NCBI RefSeq assembly: GCF_001898115.1 | Contig: NZ_MKSQ01000007.1 | Location: 347,324 to 411,323 of the forward strand | Direction of reading: 5' to 3' | From: Allobosea sp. 67-29 | GTDB taxonomy: Bacteria; Pseudomonadota; Alphaproteobacteria; Rhizobiales; Beijerinckiaceae | DNA: 64,000 nucleotides | Shown here: piece by piece, positions 49,241 through 59,526 of the stretch | Numbering within the stretch: the first letter of the stretch is position 1 | Layout of the letters: every line of letters starts with the position of its first letter | Translations under genes and position numbers: made by a program | Notes under the pieces: model-generated | Database searches by the model: none | Seen by the model: the letters and a program-made list of their open reading frames with translations, nothing else | What the model was told of the DNA's origin: nothing

Positions 49241-49320
49241 AGTCGGCGGTGGGCCATCGGCAGTCCGGATCTGCCGGCGCCGGAATCCCGGCCACCGACG
49301 GCCCATTGCCGACCGCCGAC
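49241..49320. repeat. 23-nt imperfect inverted repeat between pepA and holC
   Basis: The left arm begins GTCGGCGGT at 49242 and the right arm ends ACCGCCGAC at 49320. The 23-nt arms agree at 19 positions, with a 34-nt centre that itself holds CGGCAG/CTGCCG. The transcript would form a long hairpin 45 nt after the pepA stop and just ahead of the holC start. It may be a REP-type element or a partial terminator. Confidence 0.55.
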
Positions 49321-49364
49321 CCCAGCCTCTCCATGTCCGCGACGAGAGCATCACCCAGCCGCCT

Positions 49365-50858
49365 TCAGCTCTCGTAATGATCCCTCACCAGCCGGTCGAG
49401 CAGACGCACGCCCCAACCGGGCCCCCAGGAGCGGTTGATCTCGCTGTCCTTGGCTGCCATGCCGGTCCCGGCGATGTCGAGATGCGCCCAGGGCACGTCG
49501 TTGACATGGCGCTGCAGGAACTGCGCCGCCGTGATCGAGCCGGCATAGCGCCCGGCGGAGTTCTTCATATCCGCGAATTTCGAATCGATCATCTTGTCGT
49601 AGGCCTTGCCGAGCGGCATGCGCCAGACCGTCTCGCCGGTGGCCAGCCCCGCCGCCGTCAGCCGCTGCGCCAGCTCGTCGCTGTTGGTGAACAGGCCGGC
49701 ATTCTCCTGCGCCAGCGCCACGAGGATGGCGCCGGTCAGCGTCGCCAGGTTGATCATGAAGCGCGGCTTGAAGCGGTCCTGCGTGTACCAGAGCACATCG
49801 GCCAGGACGAGGCGCCCCTCCGCATCGGTATTGATGATCTCGATGGTCTGGCCGGAGAGCGAGGCGACGATGTCGCCGGGCCGCTGGGCATTGCCGTCGG
49901 GCATGTTCTCGACGAGGCCGATGACACCGATCGCGTTGACCTTGGCCTTTCGGGCGGCGAGCGCGTGCAGGAGCCCGACGACGCAGGCGGCGCCCGCCAT
50001 GTCGCCCTTCATGTCCTCCATGCCGGCACCGGGCTTCAGCGAGATGCCGCCGGTATCGAAGGTGACGCCCTTGCCGATGAAGGCGACCGGCTCGTCGCTC
50101 TTGCCCGCACCGTTCCAGCGCATCACGACGACGCGGCTCTCGCGGCGGGAGCCCTGCCCGACACCGAGCAGCGCCCGCATGCCGATCTTCTTCAGGTCCT
50201 TCTCGTCGAGCACCTCGACCTCGACGCCGAGCTTCTCGAGCTTCTTCGCGCGATCGGCGAACTCTTCGGGATAGAGGACATTCGGCGGCTCGTTGACCAG
50301 GTCTCGCGCCAGCAAGACGCCCGCGGCGATCGCCTCGGCCACCTTGAGCGCCTTCCGCGTCGCCGCCGGATCGGTGACCCGAAGCGTGACCGAAAGCGTG
50401 CCGGCCTCGTCCTTGTCCTTGCTCTTCGTCTTGTAGCGATCGAACCTGTAGCTGCGCAGCCTCAGCCCCAGCGCGAGCTCGGCCGCCTGCTTCGCCTCGA
50501 TCTCGGCGCCGGGCATGGCCGCCACCACATCGGCATCGCGGCCGCCGCCGAGCCGGCCGGCGATCGCACCGCCGAGCTTCACGAAATCGAGCTCGCCGCG
50601 CTCGCTCGAAGGCCCCAGGCCCACGACGATCAGCCGTTCATAGGCCGCTCCCTCCGGCGAGGGCAGCGTCAGACCGGAGAACGCCTTGCCCTTGAAATGC
50701 GAGGCCGCCGCCATGCGCGCCAGCAGCGAAGCCGCATCGCGGCCGGCCAGCGCCTCCGCCGGCCCCGACAGCACGAGGTCTTCGCCGACGAGGACGACGA
50801 GATCGCGCCCCTCGACGGCGTCCAGGGCTTTGATCTCGAGCTTCAGGCGCTGCGACAT
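49365..50858 (-). CDS. pepA: Leucyl aminopeptidase (M17)
   Basis: 497 residues from ATG 50858. The catalytic domain carries [14 protein letters not shown], the M17 signature N-T-D-A-E-G-R-L, and the metal ligands in K-G-D-M-A-G-A. The N-terminal macro-like domain is present. It removes N-terminal residues in the cytoplasm; in some bacteria PepA also binds DNA. It is divergent from lptF, with 156 nt between the start codons. Confidence 0.96.
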   Translation of the reverse strand: MSQRLKLEIKALDAVEGRDLVVLVGEDLVLSGPAEALAGRDAASLLARMAAASHFKGKAFSGLTLPSPEGAAYERLIVVGLGPSSERGELDFVKLGGAIAGRLGGGRDADVVAAMPGAEIEAKQAAELALGLRLRSYRFDRYKTKSKDKDEAGTLSVTLRVTDPAATRKALKVAEAIAAGVLLARDLVNEPPNVLYPEEFADRAKKLEKLGVEVEVLDEKDLKKIGMRALLGVGQGSRRESRVVVMRWNGAGKSDEPVAFIGKGVTFDTGGISLKPGAGMEDMKGDMAGAACVVGLLHALAARKAKVNAIGVIGLVENMPDGNAQRPGDIVASLSGQTIEIINTDAEGRLVLADVLWYTQDRFKPRFMINLATLTGAILVALAQENAGLFTNSDELAQRLTAAGLATGETVWRMPLGKAYDKMIDSKFADMKNSAGRYAGSITAAQFLQRHVNDVPWAHLDIAGTGMAAKDSEINRSWGPGWGVRLLDRLVRDHYES

Positions 50859-50927
50859 GGTCCGCTCACAATCTTGCGAAAGTCGTCGGGAAGAGACAGT
50901 TGAAAGGCACGGCGCGGGCGATTCCCG

Positions 50928-50977
50928 TTTGCGCCGCAAATCCGCCTATACCATAGGGTGTGTTCGACGAACCACCT
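50928..50977. promoter_or_regulatory. Palindromes in the pepA/lptF divergent region
   Basis: A perfect 13-nt palindrome TTTGCGCCGCAAA (50928-50940) is followed by GTTCGACGAAC (50962-50972), itself flanked by GGTG and CCACC. Both lie between the divergent pepA and lptF starts and could be operators or a leader hairpin for lptF. No assigned regulator. Confidence 0.35.
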
Positions 50978-51014
50978 TGGGGAGTTCCTCTCCCCGCCTC
51001 CCGGAAAGCGACGC

Positions 51015-52208
51015 GTGCTCCTCAACCGTCTCGACCGATACATCCTGAAGATCGCGGCGGTCGCGGCGATCGTGCTGCTGCTTGGCCTGACGGGCGTGAT
51101 CTGGGTGACGCAGGCCCTGCGCGAGGTCGACCTGATCACCGGCAAGGGCCAGACCGTCCTGATCTTCTTGACCGTCACGCTGCTCTCGCTCCCGGCGCTG
51201 CTCGCCGGCATCGCCCCCGTCGCGCTGTTCATGTCGACCCTCTACACATTGAACAAGCTCAACGGCGATTCCGAGCTGATCGTCATGAACGCCGCCGGCG
51301 TCGCCCCGCATCGGGTCACCCGGCCCTTCCTCGTCCTGACGATGGCGACGGCGGTCATCGTCGCCTGGATGACCATCTCGGTCATGCCCGCAAGCTTTCG
51401 CACGCTGCGCGACCTGATCACCCTGATCCGAGCCGATTTCGTCGCCAACGTCGTCAAGGAGGGCCAGTTCGTCTCGCTCGATTCCGGCGTGACCTTCCAC
51501 TATCGGGAGAAGGTCGGCGACGCGCTGGTCGGCATCTTCATGCAGGACCGCCGCGACCCGACGCAGCCCTCGATCTATCTCGCCGAGCGCGGCCGTACCG
51601 TCGAGGCCGAAGGCCAAAGCTTCCTGATGCTGGAGAAGGGCACCATCCAGCGCGAGGCCAAGAACACCAACACCACCTCGATCATTTCCTTCGAGCGCTA
51701 CGCGCTCAACCTGTCGGCCCTGACCGGCGACAGCAGCGGCGGCCCCGGCGAGGGCGACGGCGACAAGGTGGTCTACAAGCCGCGCGAGCGCTCGACCTGG
51801 GAACTGCTCAACCAGAACCCGAACGAACCCTATTACAAGATCCAGGAAGGCCGCTTCCGGGCCGAGCTGCATAACCGCCTCTCGGCTCCGCTCTACCCCT
51901 TCGCCTTCATGCTGATCGCCTTTGCCGCGATCGGAGAGGCGCGCACGACGCGCCAGGGCCGGGCCCTCGCGATCCAGGCCGCGATCATGATCGTCGGCGC
52001 GACCCGCCTCGCAGCCTATGCGGCCTGGACGGCGAGCGTCCGCTCGCCTTTCGCCGCCGCGCTGCTCTACATCCTGCCGATCGCCGCCATCCTCCTCGCG
52101 ATCGCCTTCATCTTCTACGGCGAGCGGCTGCGGCCGGTGCTGTCACGGGTGATGACCCCGCTGACCCTGCCCCTCGCCCATCTCGCATCTCGTTTCCGGC
52201 GCGCCTGA
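51015..52208 (+). CDS. lptF: LPS export permease LptF
   Basis: 397 residues from a GTG at 51015, the start of the conserved L-N-R-L-D-R-Y-I-L-K. It has the six-helix LptF/G topology: helices near residues 13-35, 53-75 and 100-122, a periplasmic jellyroll domain (about 130-270), then three C-terminal helices. With LptG and LptB it extracts LPS from the inner membrane. It overlaps lptG by one base (TGATG). Confidence 0.95.
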   Translation: MLLNRLDRYILKIAAVAAIVLLLGLTGVIWVTQALREVDLITGKGQTVLIFLTVTLLSLPALLAGIAPVALFMSTLYTLNKLNGDSELIVMNAAGVAPHRVTRPFLVLTMATAVIVAWMTISVMPASFRTLRDLITLIRADFVANVVKEGQFVSLDSGVTFHYREKVGDALVGIFMQDRRDPTQPSIYLAERGRTVEAEGQSFLMLEKGTIQREAKNTNTTSIISFERYALNLSALTGDSSGGPGEGDGDKVVYKPRERSTWELLNQNPNEPYYKIQEGRFRAELHNRLSAPLYPFAFMLIAFAAIGEARTTRQGRALAIQAAIMIVGATRLAAYAAWTASVRSPFAAALLYILPIAAILLAIAFIFYGERLRPVLSRVMTPLTLPLAHLASRFRRA

Positions 52209-53302
52209 TGCTGCTCTTCACCACCCTCGGCCGCTACCTGACGCTGCGGTTCACGCGCGCCATCCTCAGCGTGTTCAGCACCTTCTTCTTCCTGATCGGC
52301 ACGCTCGACTTCGTGGAGCTGATGCGCCGCGCCGGCGACTCGCCGATCGCCACCACGCCGAAGATCATCATGCTCGCGCTCTATCGCGTGCCGAGCGTCG
52401 CCGAGCAGATCTTTCCCTTCGCGGCGCTGTTCGGCGGCATGTTCGCCCTGCTGACGCTGAGCCGGAAGCTCGAGCTGGTCGTGGCGCGCTCCGCCGGCGT
52501 CTCGGCCTGGCAGTTCCTGCAGCCGGCGGTCGTCGTGGCCGGCGTGATCGGACTCGTTTCGGTGATGGCCTACAACCCGCTCGCCGCCGAGATGAAGCGG
52601 CGCGCCACCGCGCTGGAGACGAGGCTCTTCGTGCGCGCGGGCGGACAGTCCGCCGCAAGCCTGCCGGAGATCTGGCTGCGCCAGACCAGCGTCGACGGGC
52701 AGGCCATCATCCGCGCCGCCGGAGCACGGCCGGATGAAGACGGGCTCTCGGGCGTGACCGTCTTCAATTTCAACCACGACGGCTCGTTCCGGGATCGAAT
52801 CGACGCTCGCCAGGCCGTGCTTCGCCCGGGACATTGGGAGCTCAGCGACGCGCGGCTGACCTCCGCCACGGAAGAGCCACAGAGCTACAAGAATTACACG
52901 CTGGCGACGACGCTGGAGCCCGACCAGATGCGGCAGAGTTTCACGCCCCCCGAGGCGGTCGGCTTCTGGGCGATGCCGTCGGCGATCGAGCGGACGCGTC
53001 GCGCCGGCCTCGACATCACGCCCTATGAGCTTCGTTATCAATCACTTATGGCGCGCCCGCTGCTGCTGGTCGCCATGGTGCTGGTCGCCGCATCCGTTTC
53101 TTTAAGATTTTTCCGGTTTGGTGGAGTGACCAAACTGGTGGTGGCTGGCGTCACGGCGGGGTTCGTGCTCTATGTGGCGACGCAACTGTCGGAGGAACTC
53201 GGATCGTCGGGAATCGTCAATCCGGTCGTCGCGGCGTGGCTGCCCGCAGCATTGGGAACGATGCTGGGGGCGCTGGCCCTCCTCCATCAGGAAGACGGGT
53301 AG
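52208..53302 (+). CDS. lptG: LPS export permease LptG
   Basis: 364 residues, the partner permease. It starts L-G-R-Y-L-T-L-R-F, with helices around 17-37, 60-83 and 100-122, a periplasmic beta domain and three final helices (M-V-L-V-A-A-S-V-S-L-R-F-F). Its ATG shares the A of the lptF TGA stop. Together with lptD downstream it places most of the LPS bridge in one operon; lptA, lptB, lptC and lptE are elsewhere. Confidence 0.95.
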   Translation: MLLFTTLGRYLTLRFTRAILSVFSTFFFLIGTLDFVELMRRAGDSPIATTPKIIMLALYRVPSVAEQIFPFAALFGGMFALLTLSRKLELVVARSAGVSAWQFLQPAVVVAGVIGLVSVMAYNPLAAEMKRRATALETRLFVRAGGQSAASLPEIWLRQTSVDGQAIIRAAGARPDEDGLSGVTVFNFNHDGSFRDRIDARQAVLRPGHWELSDARLTSATEEPQSYKNYTLATTLEPDQMRQSFTPPEAVGFWAMPSAIERTRRAGLDITPYELRYQSLMARPLLLVAMVLVAASVSLRFFRFGGVTKLVVAGVTAGFVLYVATQLSEELGSSGIVNPVVAAWLPAALGTMLGALALLHQEDG

Positions 53303-53351
53303 AACGTACTGTGCCTATGGTTAATTTTGTGTTGAACGGACAGGTCGGAGC

Positions 53352-55916
53352 GTGACGAGCGTGGCGCGATTCGCTGCGGCGACTGCCCTCGCCTCCAGCC
53401 TTGCCTTTCTGCTGGCGGGTCCGGGCTTCGCCCAGGGCAAGCCTGCGGCCGGCGGCAAGCCTGCGGCTGCGGCTGCGGCCAAGCCGCAGGACCGGATGGT
53501 CGTCGACGCCCGCGAACTCGTCTATGACAACGACAAGAAGACGGTCGCTGCCGTCGGCAACGTGCAGATCCTCTACCAGGGCCGTACGATCGAGGCCGAC
53601 CGCGTCGTCTACGACCAGGCCAACAAGCGCGTCATCGCGGTCGGCAACGCGCGCATCACCGAAACCAACGGGTCGGTCATCACCGGCGACCGCTTCAACC
53701 TGACCGACGACTTCCGCGACGGCTTCATCGACTCGCTGCGGGTGGTGAATCCCGACAAGACCCGTTTCTCGGCGCCGCGCGCCGAGCGGACCGACGGCGA
53801 GACCTTCGTCTTCGACAAGGGCATCTACACCGCCTGCGAGCCCTGCAAGGAGCATCCCGAGCGGCCGCCGCTCTGGCAGGTGCGCTCGGCCCGCATCATC
53901 CACAAGAAGTCCGAGCAGACGATCTACTACGAGGATGCCAGGCTCGAATTCGCCGGCATTCCGATGGCCTACATCCCCTACATGTCGGGCCCGGATTCGA
54001 CGGTGAAGCGCAAGACCGGCTTCCTGGCGCCGAAATTCATCAACACCTCGGCGCTCGGCTACGGCGTCGGGCTGCCCTACTTCATCAATCTGGCGCCGAA
54101 CTACGATCTGACGCTGACGCCGACCTACCTGACGCGCCAGGGCCTGCTCGGCCAGGTCGAGTGGCGCCACCGCCTGCTCAACGGATCGTACACGATCCGG
54201 GCCTCCGGCATCTTCCAGCAGGACAAGGACGCCTTCCTCGCAGCTCCGCTCGGGCCGCGCGACAAGGAATTCCGTGGCGCGCTCGAAAGCACCGGCAAGT
54301 TCTTCATCAATCCGCGCTGGACGATCGGCTGGAACGTCGCCATGTCGACGGATCGCTGGTTCTACAAGAACTACCGCATCCTGAACGCGAGCCTCAGCAA
54401 CACGACCTATCTGCAGGAATCGATCTCGACGGCCTATCTGAACGGCCAGAGCCCGACCGCCTGGTTCGATCTGCGCGGCTACTACTTCCAGCCGCTGAAC
54501 TATCAGGACTGGCAGAAGCAGCAGCCGGTCGTCATGCCGGTGCTGGACTACGACAAGCGCGTCCACAAGCCGTCCTTCCTCGGCGGCGAGCTCGAATTCA
54601 ACGTCAACGTCACCAGCCTGCACCGCGACACCGCCGCCTTCGCGGAGCTGCCGCAGCAGAAGGCCTATCTCGTCAACGGCACGACGAGCAGCGGAACCGG
54701 CTACTCGCTCTATGACGGCTGCGCCGTCTACGACAAGAATCACTGCCTCGTGCGCGGCCTGGCCGGCAACGTCTCGCGCGCGACGGCGCAGGTCTCGTGG
54801 CGGCGCAACATCATCGACCCACTCGGACAGATCTGGACGCCCTACGCCTCGCTGCGGGCCGACGTCTTCGCGGTCAATCCCGATACCAGCGGCATCATCA
54901 ATTCCCACGTCGCGACCATCGCCGACACCTCGGACGAGGTCTTCGGGCGGGTGATGCCGGCGATCGGGCTGATGTACCGCTATCCCTTCGTCGCCAAGAC
55001 GGATTGGGGCACCCATATCATCGAGCCGGTGGCGCAGATCGTCGCCCGCCCGAACGAGACCAATAGCCTGCGCGTCGCCAACGAGGACGCCCAGAGCCTG
55101 GTCTTCGACGCCAACAATCTGTTCGAGTGGAGCGGCAAGTTCTCGGGCTATGACCGGCTCGAGGGCGGAACGCGCGCCAATGTCGGCGCCCTCTATACCG
55201 GGCGCTTCGGCAAGGAGGCCTATGCCAACGTCCTGATCGGCCAGTCCTTCCAGCTCGCCGGCCGCAATTCCTATGCGACGGGCGACCTGCTGAACACCGG
55301 CCTCGACTCGGGCCTCAACACGGACAGCTCGGATTACGTCGCCCGGGCCCAGTTCTCGCCGGCGAAGGGCTTCTTCCTGACCGGCGCCACCCGGCTCAAC
55401 GCCACGACTTTCGAGGCGCAGCGCATCGACGCCGCCGCGACCTATTCGAACAGCGTGATTTCGGCCTCGGTCGGCTACGGCCGCTACGAGCCGCAGCCCA
55501 ATCTCGGCATCTTCCGCCGCCGCGAAGGTCTTTCGCTCAACGGCTCGCTGCTCGTCGCCCAGAACTGGCGCGTCAGGGCCGGCGTGCTGTTCGACCTCGA
55601 CAAGTACAAATACGACCGCGAGCTCTGGCGGACGGCCTATGCCGCCGCCCAGGCAGCCTCGACGGCGGTGCCGGCCTATCCCAACACCGGGCCGTTCCAG
55701 ACCGCCTCGACCTCGTTCGGCATCAACTACACCGACGAGTGCACGGTCTTCGACGTCTCCTACACGCAGAGCTATGCCGACCGGCAGGCGGGCGCGACCA
55801 AGGACACGCGCACCATCATGTTCCGGCTCGAGCTGCGGACCCTCGGCGAGATCAACTACTCGCAGAATCTCGGCAACAGCTCCGCGTCGAGCGACGGCAT
55901 CAGCAGCAGCAATTGA
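53352..55916 (+). CDS. lptD: LPS assembly outer-membrane protein LptD
   Basis: 854 residues from a GTG at 53352. The signal peptide ends near residue 27 (G-P-G-F-A-Q-G), followed by an Ala/Lys/Pro-rich stretch. The OstA/LptA-like beta-jellyroll lies at about 45-190 ([12 protein letters not shown]). The rest is the large beta-barrel that inserts LPS into the outer leaflet, with cysteine pairs C-E-P-C and C-A-V-Y-D-K-N-H-C. It follows lptG by 49 nt. Confidence 0.95.
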   Translation: MTSVARFAAATALASSLAFLLAGPGFAQGKPAAGGKPAAAAAAKPQDRMVVDARELVYDNDKKTVAAVGNVQILYQGRTIEADRVVYDQANKRVIAVGNARITETNGSVITGDRFNLTDDFRDGFIDSLRVVNPDKTRFSAPRAERTDGETFVFDKGIYTACEPCKEHPERPPLWQVRSARIIHKKSEQTIYYEDARLEFAGIPMAYIPYMSGPDSTVKRKTGFLAPKFINTSALGYGVGLPYFINLAPNYDLTLTPTYLTRQGLLGQVEWRHRLLNGSYTIRASGIFQQDKDAFLAAPLGPRDKEFRGALESTGKFFINPRWTIGWNVAMSTDRWFYKNYRILNASLSNTTYLQESISTAYLNGQSPTAWFDLRGYYFQPLNYQDWQKQQPVVMPVLDYDKRVHKPSFLGGELEFNVNVTSLHRDTAAFAELPQQKAYLVNGTTSSGTGYSLYDGCAVYDKNHCLVRGLAGNVSRATAQVSWRRNIIDPLGQIWTPYASLRADVFAVNPDTSGIINSHVATIADTSDEVFGRVMPAIGLMYRYPFVAKTDWGTHIIEPVAQIVARPNETNSLRVANEDAQSLVFDANNLFEWSGKFSGYDRLEGGTRANVGALYTGRFGKEAYANVLIGQSFQLAGRNSYATGDLLNTGLDSGLNTDSSDYVARAQFSPAKGFFLTGATRLNATTFEAQRIDAAATYSNSVISASVGYGRYEPQPNLGIFRRREGLSLNGSLLVAQNWRVRAGVLFDLDKYKYDRELWRTAYAAAQAASTAVPAYPNTGPFQTASTSFGINYTDECTVFDVSYTQSYADRQAGATKDTRTIMFRLELRTLGEINYSQNLGNSSASSDGISSSN

Positions 55917-55960
55917 GGCGCCGCGGGGCGCCCCGTGCAATCGCCAGACCGGAGCATTCC

Positions 55961-56974
55961 TTGCCGCGCCTGCCGCTAGCGCTGACCCAGGGCGACCCGG
56001 CCGGCATCGGGCCGGAGCTCAGCCTGCGCGCCTGGCTGGAGCGGCGGGAGCGGGCGCTGCCTGCCTTCGCCTGCGTCGCCGCCCCCGCCGAGCTCGCTCG
56101 GGCCGCCGGGCGGCTGGGCTGGCAGGTTCCGATCAGGGCGTCCAGCTGGGAAGAGGCAACGGCATTGTTCGCGCAGGCGCTGCCGGTCATCCCTCTCGCG
56201 CAGAGCGTCGCGGCCACGCCGGGCGAGCCGGACCCTTCTTCCGCCGCAGCGACGATCGACTCCATCGACCGGGCCGTCGCGGCCGTGCGAACCGGCAGGG
56301 CCGGTGCCGTCGTGACCAACCCCATCGCCAAGTCGGTCCTTTATGCGGCCGGGTTCAAGCATCCCGGCCATACCGAATACCTCGCGCATCTCGCGGCGGA
56401 AGCCGGCACCGAACCTCTGCCGGTGATGATGCTGTGGTGCGAGGAACTCGCGGTGGTTCCGGTCACCATCCATGTCCCGCTGCGGCGCGTGCCGGAGCTG
56501 CTGACCCGGAAGCTCATCGTCGATACGGCCCGGATCGTCGCGGTGGGCCTGCGCCGGCAGTTCGGCATCAAAAGCCCCCGGCTCGCCATCAGCGGGCTCA
56601 ATCCCCATGCCGGTGAGAACGGGACGATGGGCCGCGAGGACGAGGAGATCGTCAAGCCGGCGATCGCCGAGCTCCAGGCCGAGGGCATCGATGCGCGCGG
56701 ACCCTATCCGGCCGATACGATGTTCCATGCCAGGGCGCGGGCCGGCTATGACGCGGCGTTGGCAATGTATCACGACCAGGCGCTGATCCCGATCAAGACC
56801 ATCGCCTTCGACGAGGGCGTCAACGTCACATTGGGACTGCCCTTCATCCGCACCTCGCCCGACCACGGCACCGCCTTCGACATCGCCGGGCAGGGCATCG
56901 CCCGGCCGGACAGCCTCTGCGCGGCCCTGAGACTCGCGGCTCGCATGGCCGAACGTCAGGAAGCCGCGCGATGA
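55961..56974 (+). CDS. pdxA: 4-hydroxythreonine-4-phosphate dehydrogenase
   Basis: 337 residues from a TTG at 55961, chosen because GGAG lies 7 nt upstream and the product then opens with [15 protein letters not shown]. The frame upstream runs inside lptD. Metal-binding His residues are in [15 protein letters not shown] and S-P-D-H-G-T-A-F. It oxidises 4-phosphohydroxythreonine in pyridoxal phosphate synthesis. It overlaps rsmA by 4 nt (ATGA), the conserved pdxA-rsmA pair. Confidence 0.95.
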   Translation: MPRLPLALTQGDPAGIGPELSLRAWLERRERALPAFACVAAPAELARAAGRLGWQVPIRASSWEEATALFAQALPVIPLAQSVAATPGEPDPSSAAATIDSIDRAVAAVRTGRAGAVVTNPIAKSVLYAAGFKHPGHTEYLAHLAAEAGTEPLPVMMLWCEELAVVPVTIHVPLRRVPELLTRKLIVDTARIVAVGLRRQFGIKSPRLAISGLNPHAGENGTMGREDEEIVKPAIAELQAEGIDARGPYPADTMFHARARAGYDAALAMYHDQALIPIKTIAFDEGVNVTLGLPFIRTSPDHGTAFDIAGQGIARPDSLCAALRLAARMAERQEAAR

Positions 56975-57843
56975 GCCAGATCGATGATCTGCCGCCGCTG
57001 CGCGAGGTCGTCGAGCGCCATGGCTTGATGGCCCAGAAGGCGCTCGGCCAGAACTTCCTGTTCGACCTCAACCTGACGAGCCGGATCGCGCGCGCGGCCG
57101 GCCCGCTCGACGGCGAGACCGTCGTCGAGATCGGCCCCGGCCCCGGCGGGCTGACGCGCGCGCTGCTCGCCAACGGCGCCGGCCGCGTCATCGCGATCGA
57201 GCGCGACCGGCGCTGCCTGCCGGCGCTGGCTGAGATCGCGGCACGCTATCCGGGGCGGCTGGAGGTCGTCGACGGCGATGCGCTCGCGACCGACCTTGCA
57301 CCCTATCTCAAGGGCGAGCCGGCCCGCATCGTCGCCAACCTGCCCTACAATATCGGCACGCCGCTGCTGGTCGGCTGGCTGAGCCTGGAGCCCTGGCCGT
57401 CCTGGTGGACGTCCCTGACCTTGATGTTCCAGCGCGAGGTGGCCGAGCGCATCGTCGCCTCCCCGGAAGAGCGGGCCGACTATGGCCGGCTTGCCGTGCT
57501 GGCGAACTGGCGCTGCCGGACCAGAATCCTGTTCGACGTGCCGCGTGGCGCCTTCGTGCCGCCGCCGAAGATCACCTCGTCGGTGGTTCAGCTCGTGCCG
57601 CGGCCGGAGCCCGAGCCCTGCGACCGGCGCCTGCTGGAACGGGTCACGCTCGCCGCCTTCGGCCAGCGCCGCAAGATGCTGCGCCAGAGCCTGAAGGCGG
57701 TGCTGCCGGACCCTGCGCCGATCATCGCGGCGGCCGGCCTCTCCGAGACGGCCCGCGCCGAGGAGGTGCCGGTCTCGGGCTTCGTGCGGCTCGCCAACGC
57801 GCTCGCCGCAACGCTTCAGGCCAATTCCTCCGCCAGGAGCTGA
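56971..57843 (+). CDS. rsmA: 16S rRNA dimethyladenosine transferase
   Basis: 290 residues. [10 protein letters not shown] at the start, the SAM-binding [12 protein letters not shown], and the catalytic N-L-P-Y-N-I are present. It dimethylates two adjacent adenines in helix 45 of 16S rRNA late in 30S assembly. Its last 28 nt overlap the 3' end of the convergent gmk. Confidence 0.97.
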   Translation: MSQIDDLPPLREVVERHGLMAQKALGQNFLFDLNLTSRIARAAGPLDGETVVEIGPGPGGLTRALLANGAGRVIAIERDRRCLPALAEIAARYPGRLEVVDGDALATDLAPYLKGEPARIVANLPYNIGTPLLVGWLSLEPWPSWWTSLTLMFQREVAERIVASPEERADYGRLAVLANWRCRTRILFDVPRGAFVPPPKITSSVVQLVPRPEPEPCDRRLLERVTLAAFGQRRKMLRQSLKAVLPDPAPIIAAAGLSETARAEEVPVSGFVRLANALAATLQANSSARS

Positions 57844-58463
57844 TCGACGAAATCGCCGAGGCCGACGGCGCGGCTGCGCTTCAGGCGCTCGGCCGTGAGG
57901 ATCGCCTTGATCGCGTCATAGGCGGCATCGAGATCGTCGTTGATGATGACGTAGTCGTACTGGCTCCAGCGGGCGATCTCGTCGCGGGCATTGGCCAACC
58001 GCTTGGCGATCACATCCGGCGCGTCCTCGGCGCGGCGCACGAGGCGCGAGCGCAGCTCGGCCATCGACGGCGGCAGGATGAAGATGGTCACGACATCCGC
58101 CCGCGCCTTCTTGACGATCTGCTGCGTGCCCTGCCAGTCGATGTCGAACAGCACATCGCGCCCGGCCGCCAGCGAGGCCTCGACCTCCTTGCGGGGCGTG
58201 CCATAGCCGTTGCCGTGGACCTCCGCCCATTCCAACAGGTCATTGTGCTGGCGCATGGCGTCGAAGGTGCCGCGATCGATGAAGCGGTAGTGGACGCCGT
58301 CGATCTCCGAAGGGCGCCGCGTCCGCGTCGTCACGGAAATCGACAGGTCGAGGTTGTTCTCGCTCTTGAGGTTGCGGGTGAGCGTCGTCTTGCCGGCCCC
58401 GGAGGGCGACGACAGGATCAGCATGAGGCCGCGGCGGGCCGGACGATGGCTCTCGGCCGTCAT
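57816..58463 (-). CDS. gmk: Guanylate kinase
   Basis: 215 residues. The P-loop is [11 protein letters not shown] and the GMP site S-V-T-T-R-T-R-R-P, followed by F-D-I-D-W-Q-G-T-Q. It converts GMP to GDP. It starts 3 nt after yicC, a common pairing, and its 3' end overlaps rsmA tail to tail. Confidence 0.97.
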   Translation of the reverse strand: MTAESHRPARRGLMLILSSPSGAGKTTLTRNLKSENNLDLSISVTTRTRRPSEIDGVHYRFIDRGTFDAMRQHNDLLEWAEVHGNGYGTPRKEVEASLAAGRDVLFDIDWQGTQQIVKKARADVVTIFILPPSMAELRSRLVRRAEDAPDVIAKRLANARDEIARWSQYDYVIINDDLDAAYDAIKAILTAERLKRSRAVGLGDFVDQLLAEELA

Positions 58464-58466
58464 GTC

Positions 58467-59345
58467 TCACTCCACATTCTGAACCTGCTCGCGCATCTGG
58501 TCGACGACCGTGCGCAGGTCGAGGCCGATCCGCGACAGGTCGGGGTCGTTCGCCTTGGCGCAGAGCGTCGAAGCCTCGCGGCCGAACTCCTGGGCCAGGA
58601 AATCGAGCTTGCGGCCGATCGGCCCGCCCTTCGCCAGCAGCTCGCGCAGCGCTGCGACATGGGCATGGAGCCGGTCGATCTCCTCGCGGATATCGGCGCG
58701 CACGGCGATCAGCGCCGCCTCCTGGTGAAGGCGCTGCGGATCGAGCCCGTTCGCGGAACCGAGCAGTGCCTCCACCTGGGCGGCGATACGGGCGCGGATC
58801 GCCTCGGACCGGCGGGCGGGATGGTGCTCGGCCTCGCTGGCCAGGCGCGAGATCGTCTCGACATGACCCAGCACGATCGCTTCGAGCGCCCGGCCCTCGT
58901 CGGCGCGGGCTTCCTGCAGCGCCTCGACTGCAGCCTCGAGCCCGGCGAGCGCCGGCTTCTCGACGGCTCCGAGCACATCCTGCGCCTCGTCGGCGTATTC
59001 GACCACGCCGCGGACGGCGAGGAGCCCGTCGAAGGTCGGCCGATCGATGCCGCTGGCCGGCAACGCCTCGATCGCCGCCAACAATGCGGCGAGCACGGTT
59101 TCGTTGACGCGCGGGCGCGGCGGCCCGGCATCGCTGGTCACGGCGAGATTGACGTGCAGCGTGCCGCGGGCGAAGGCCCCGGACAGGCGCTTGCGGGCGG
59201 CTTCGGCGAGGATTTCAAGGCCCGGCGGGACGCGAACGCGCACATCGAGCCCGCGGCCGTTGACGCTGCGAATCTCCCAGGCCCAGCCATGGACGCCGGT
59301 GGTTCCTGCCGCGCGGGCGAAGCCCGTCATGCTCTCGATGCCCAT
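58467..59345 (-). CDS. yicC: YicC/YloC-family endoribonuclease
   Basis: 292 residues from ATG 59345, preceded by GGGGAG at 4 nt; that sequence overlaps an upstream in-frame GTG at 59357, which I judge not to be the start. It opens S-M-T-G-F-A-R-A, has E-I-R-S-V-N-G-R-G-L-D and ends with the family C-terminal pattern K-L-D-F-L-A-Q-E-F-x-R-E and R-E-Q-V-Q-N-V-E. YicC proteins cut RNA and influence small-RNA stability. It lies directly upstream of gmk. Confidence 0.94.
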   Translation of the reverse strand: MGIESMTGFARAAGTTGVHGWAWEIRSVNGRGLDVRVRVPPGLEILAEAARKRLSGAFARGTLHVNLAVTSDAGPPRPRVNETVLAALLAAIEALPASGIDRPTFDGLLAVRGVVEYADEAQDVLGAVEKPALAGLEAAVEALQEARADEGRALEAIVLGHVETISRLASEAEHHPARRSEAIRARIAAQVEALLGSANGLDPQRLHQEAALIAVRADIREEIDRLHAHVAALRELLAKGGPIGRKLDFLAQEFGREASTLCAKANDPDLSRIGLDLRTVVDQMREQVQNVE

Positions 59346-59464
59346 CAAGCTCCCCACTCCGCAAGCCGGTCGACACGGCCGGCGCGGCGGGACCCTAGAG
59401 CACGGGCCGATCAGATTGCAACGCTGCCACGGCCGGCCAGGCGCTTGCTATCAACATGTTGGAA

Positions 59465-59487
59465 GGCCCGGCCGTCCCGCGGCCGGG
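59465..59487 (-). terminator. Hairpin after mltG
   Basis: GCCCGGCCG and CGGCCGGGC make a perfect 9-bp stem with a 5-nt loop, 40 nt past the mltG stop on the minus strand, followed by CTTCC. The T content is low, so it may only partly separate mltG from yicC. Confidence 0.45.
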
Positions 59488-59526
59488 CGAACTGTCACTG
59501 GAACAGCCGACGCGCCGTCTTGCCGA

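Noticed and set aside
49377-50903. 508-codon + strand frame opposite pepA
   Set aside because: Antisense shadow; the M17 signature and metal ligands are on the minus strand.
53315-53330. CtrA-like site TTAA-N7-TTGA upstream of lptD
   Set aside because: The second half-site has a mismatch and a single degenerate match is expected by chance in this AT-richer spot.
53217-55940. 907-codon minus-strand open frame opposite lptD
   Set aside because: Low-complexity Arg/Val/Asp/Gly composition typical of antisense frames; lptD has signal peptide, OstA domain and barrel.
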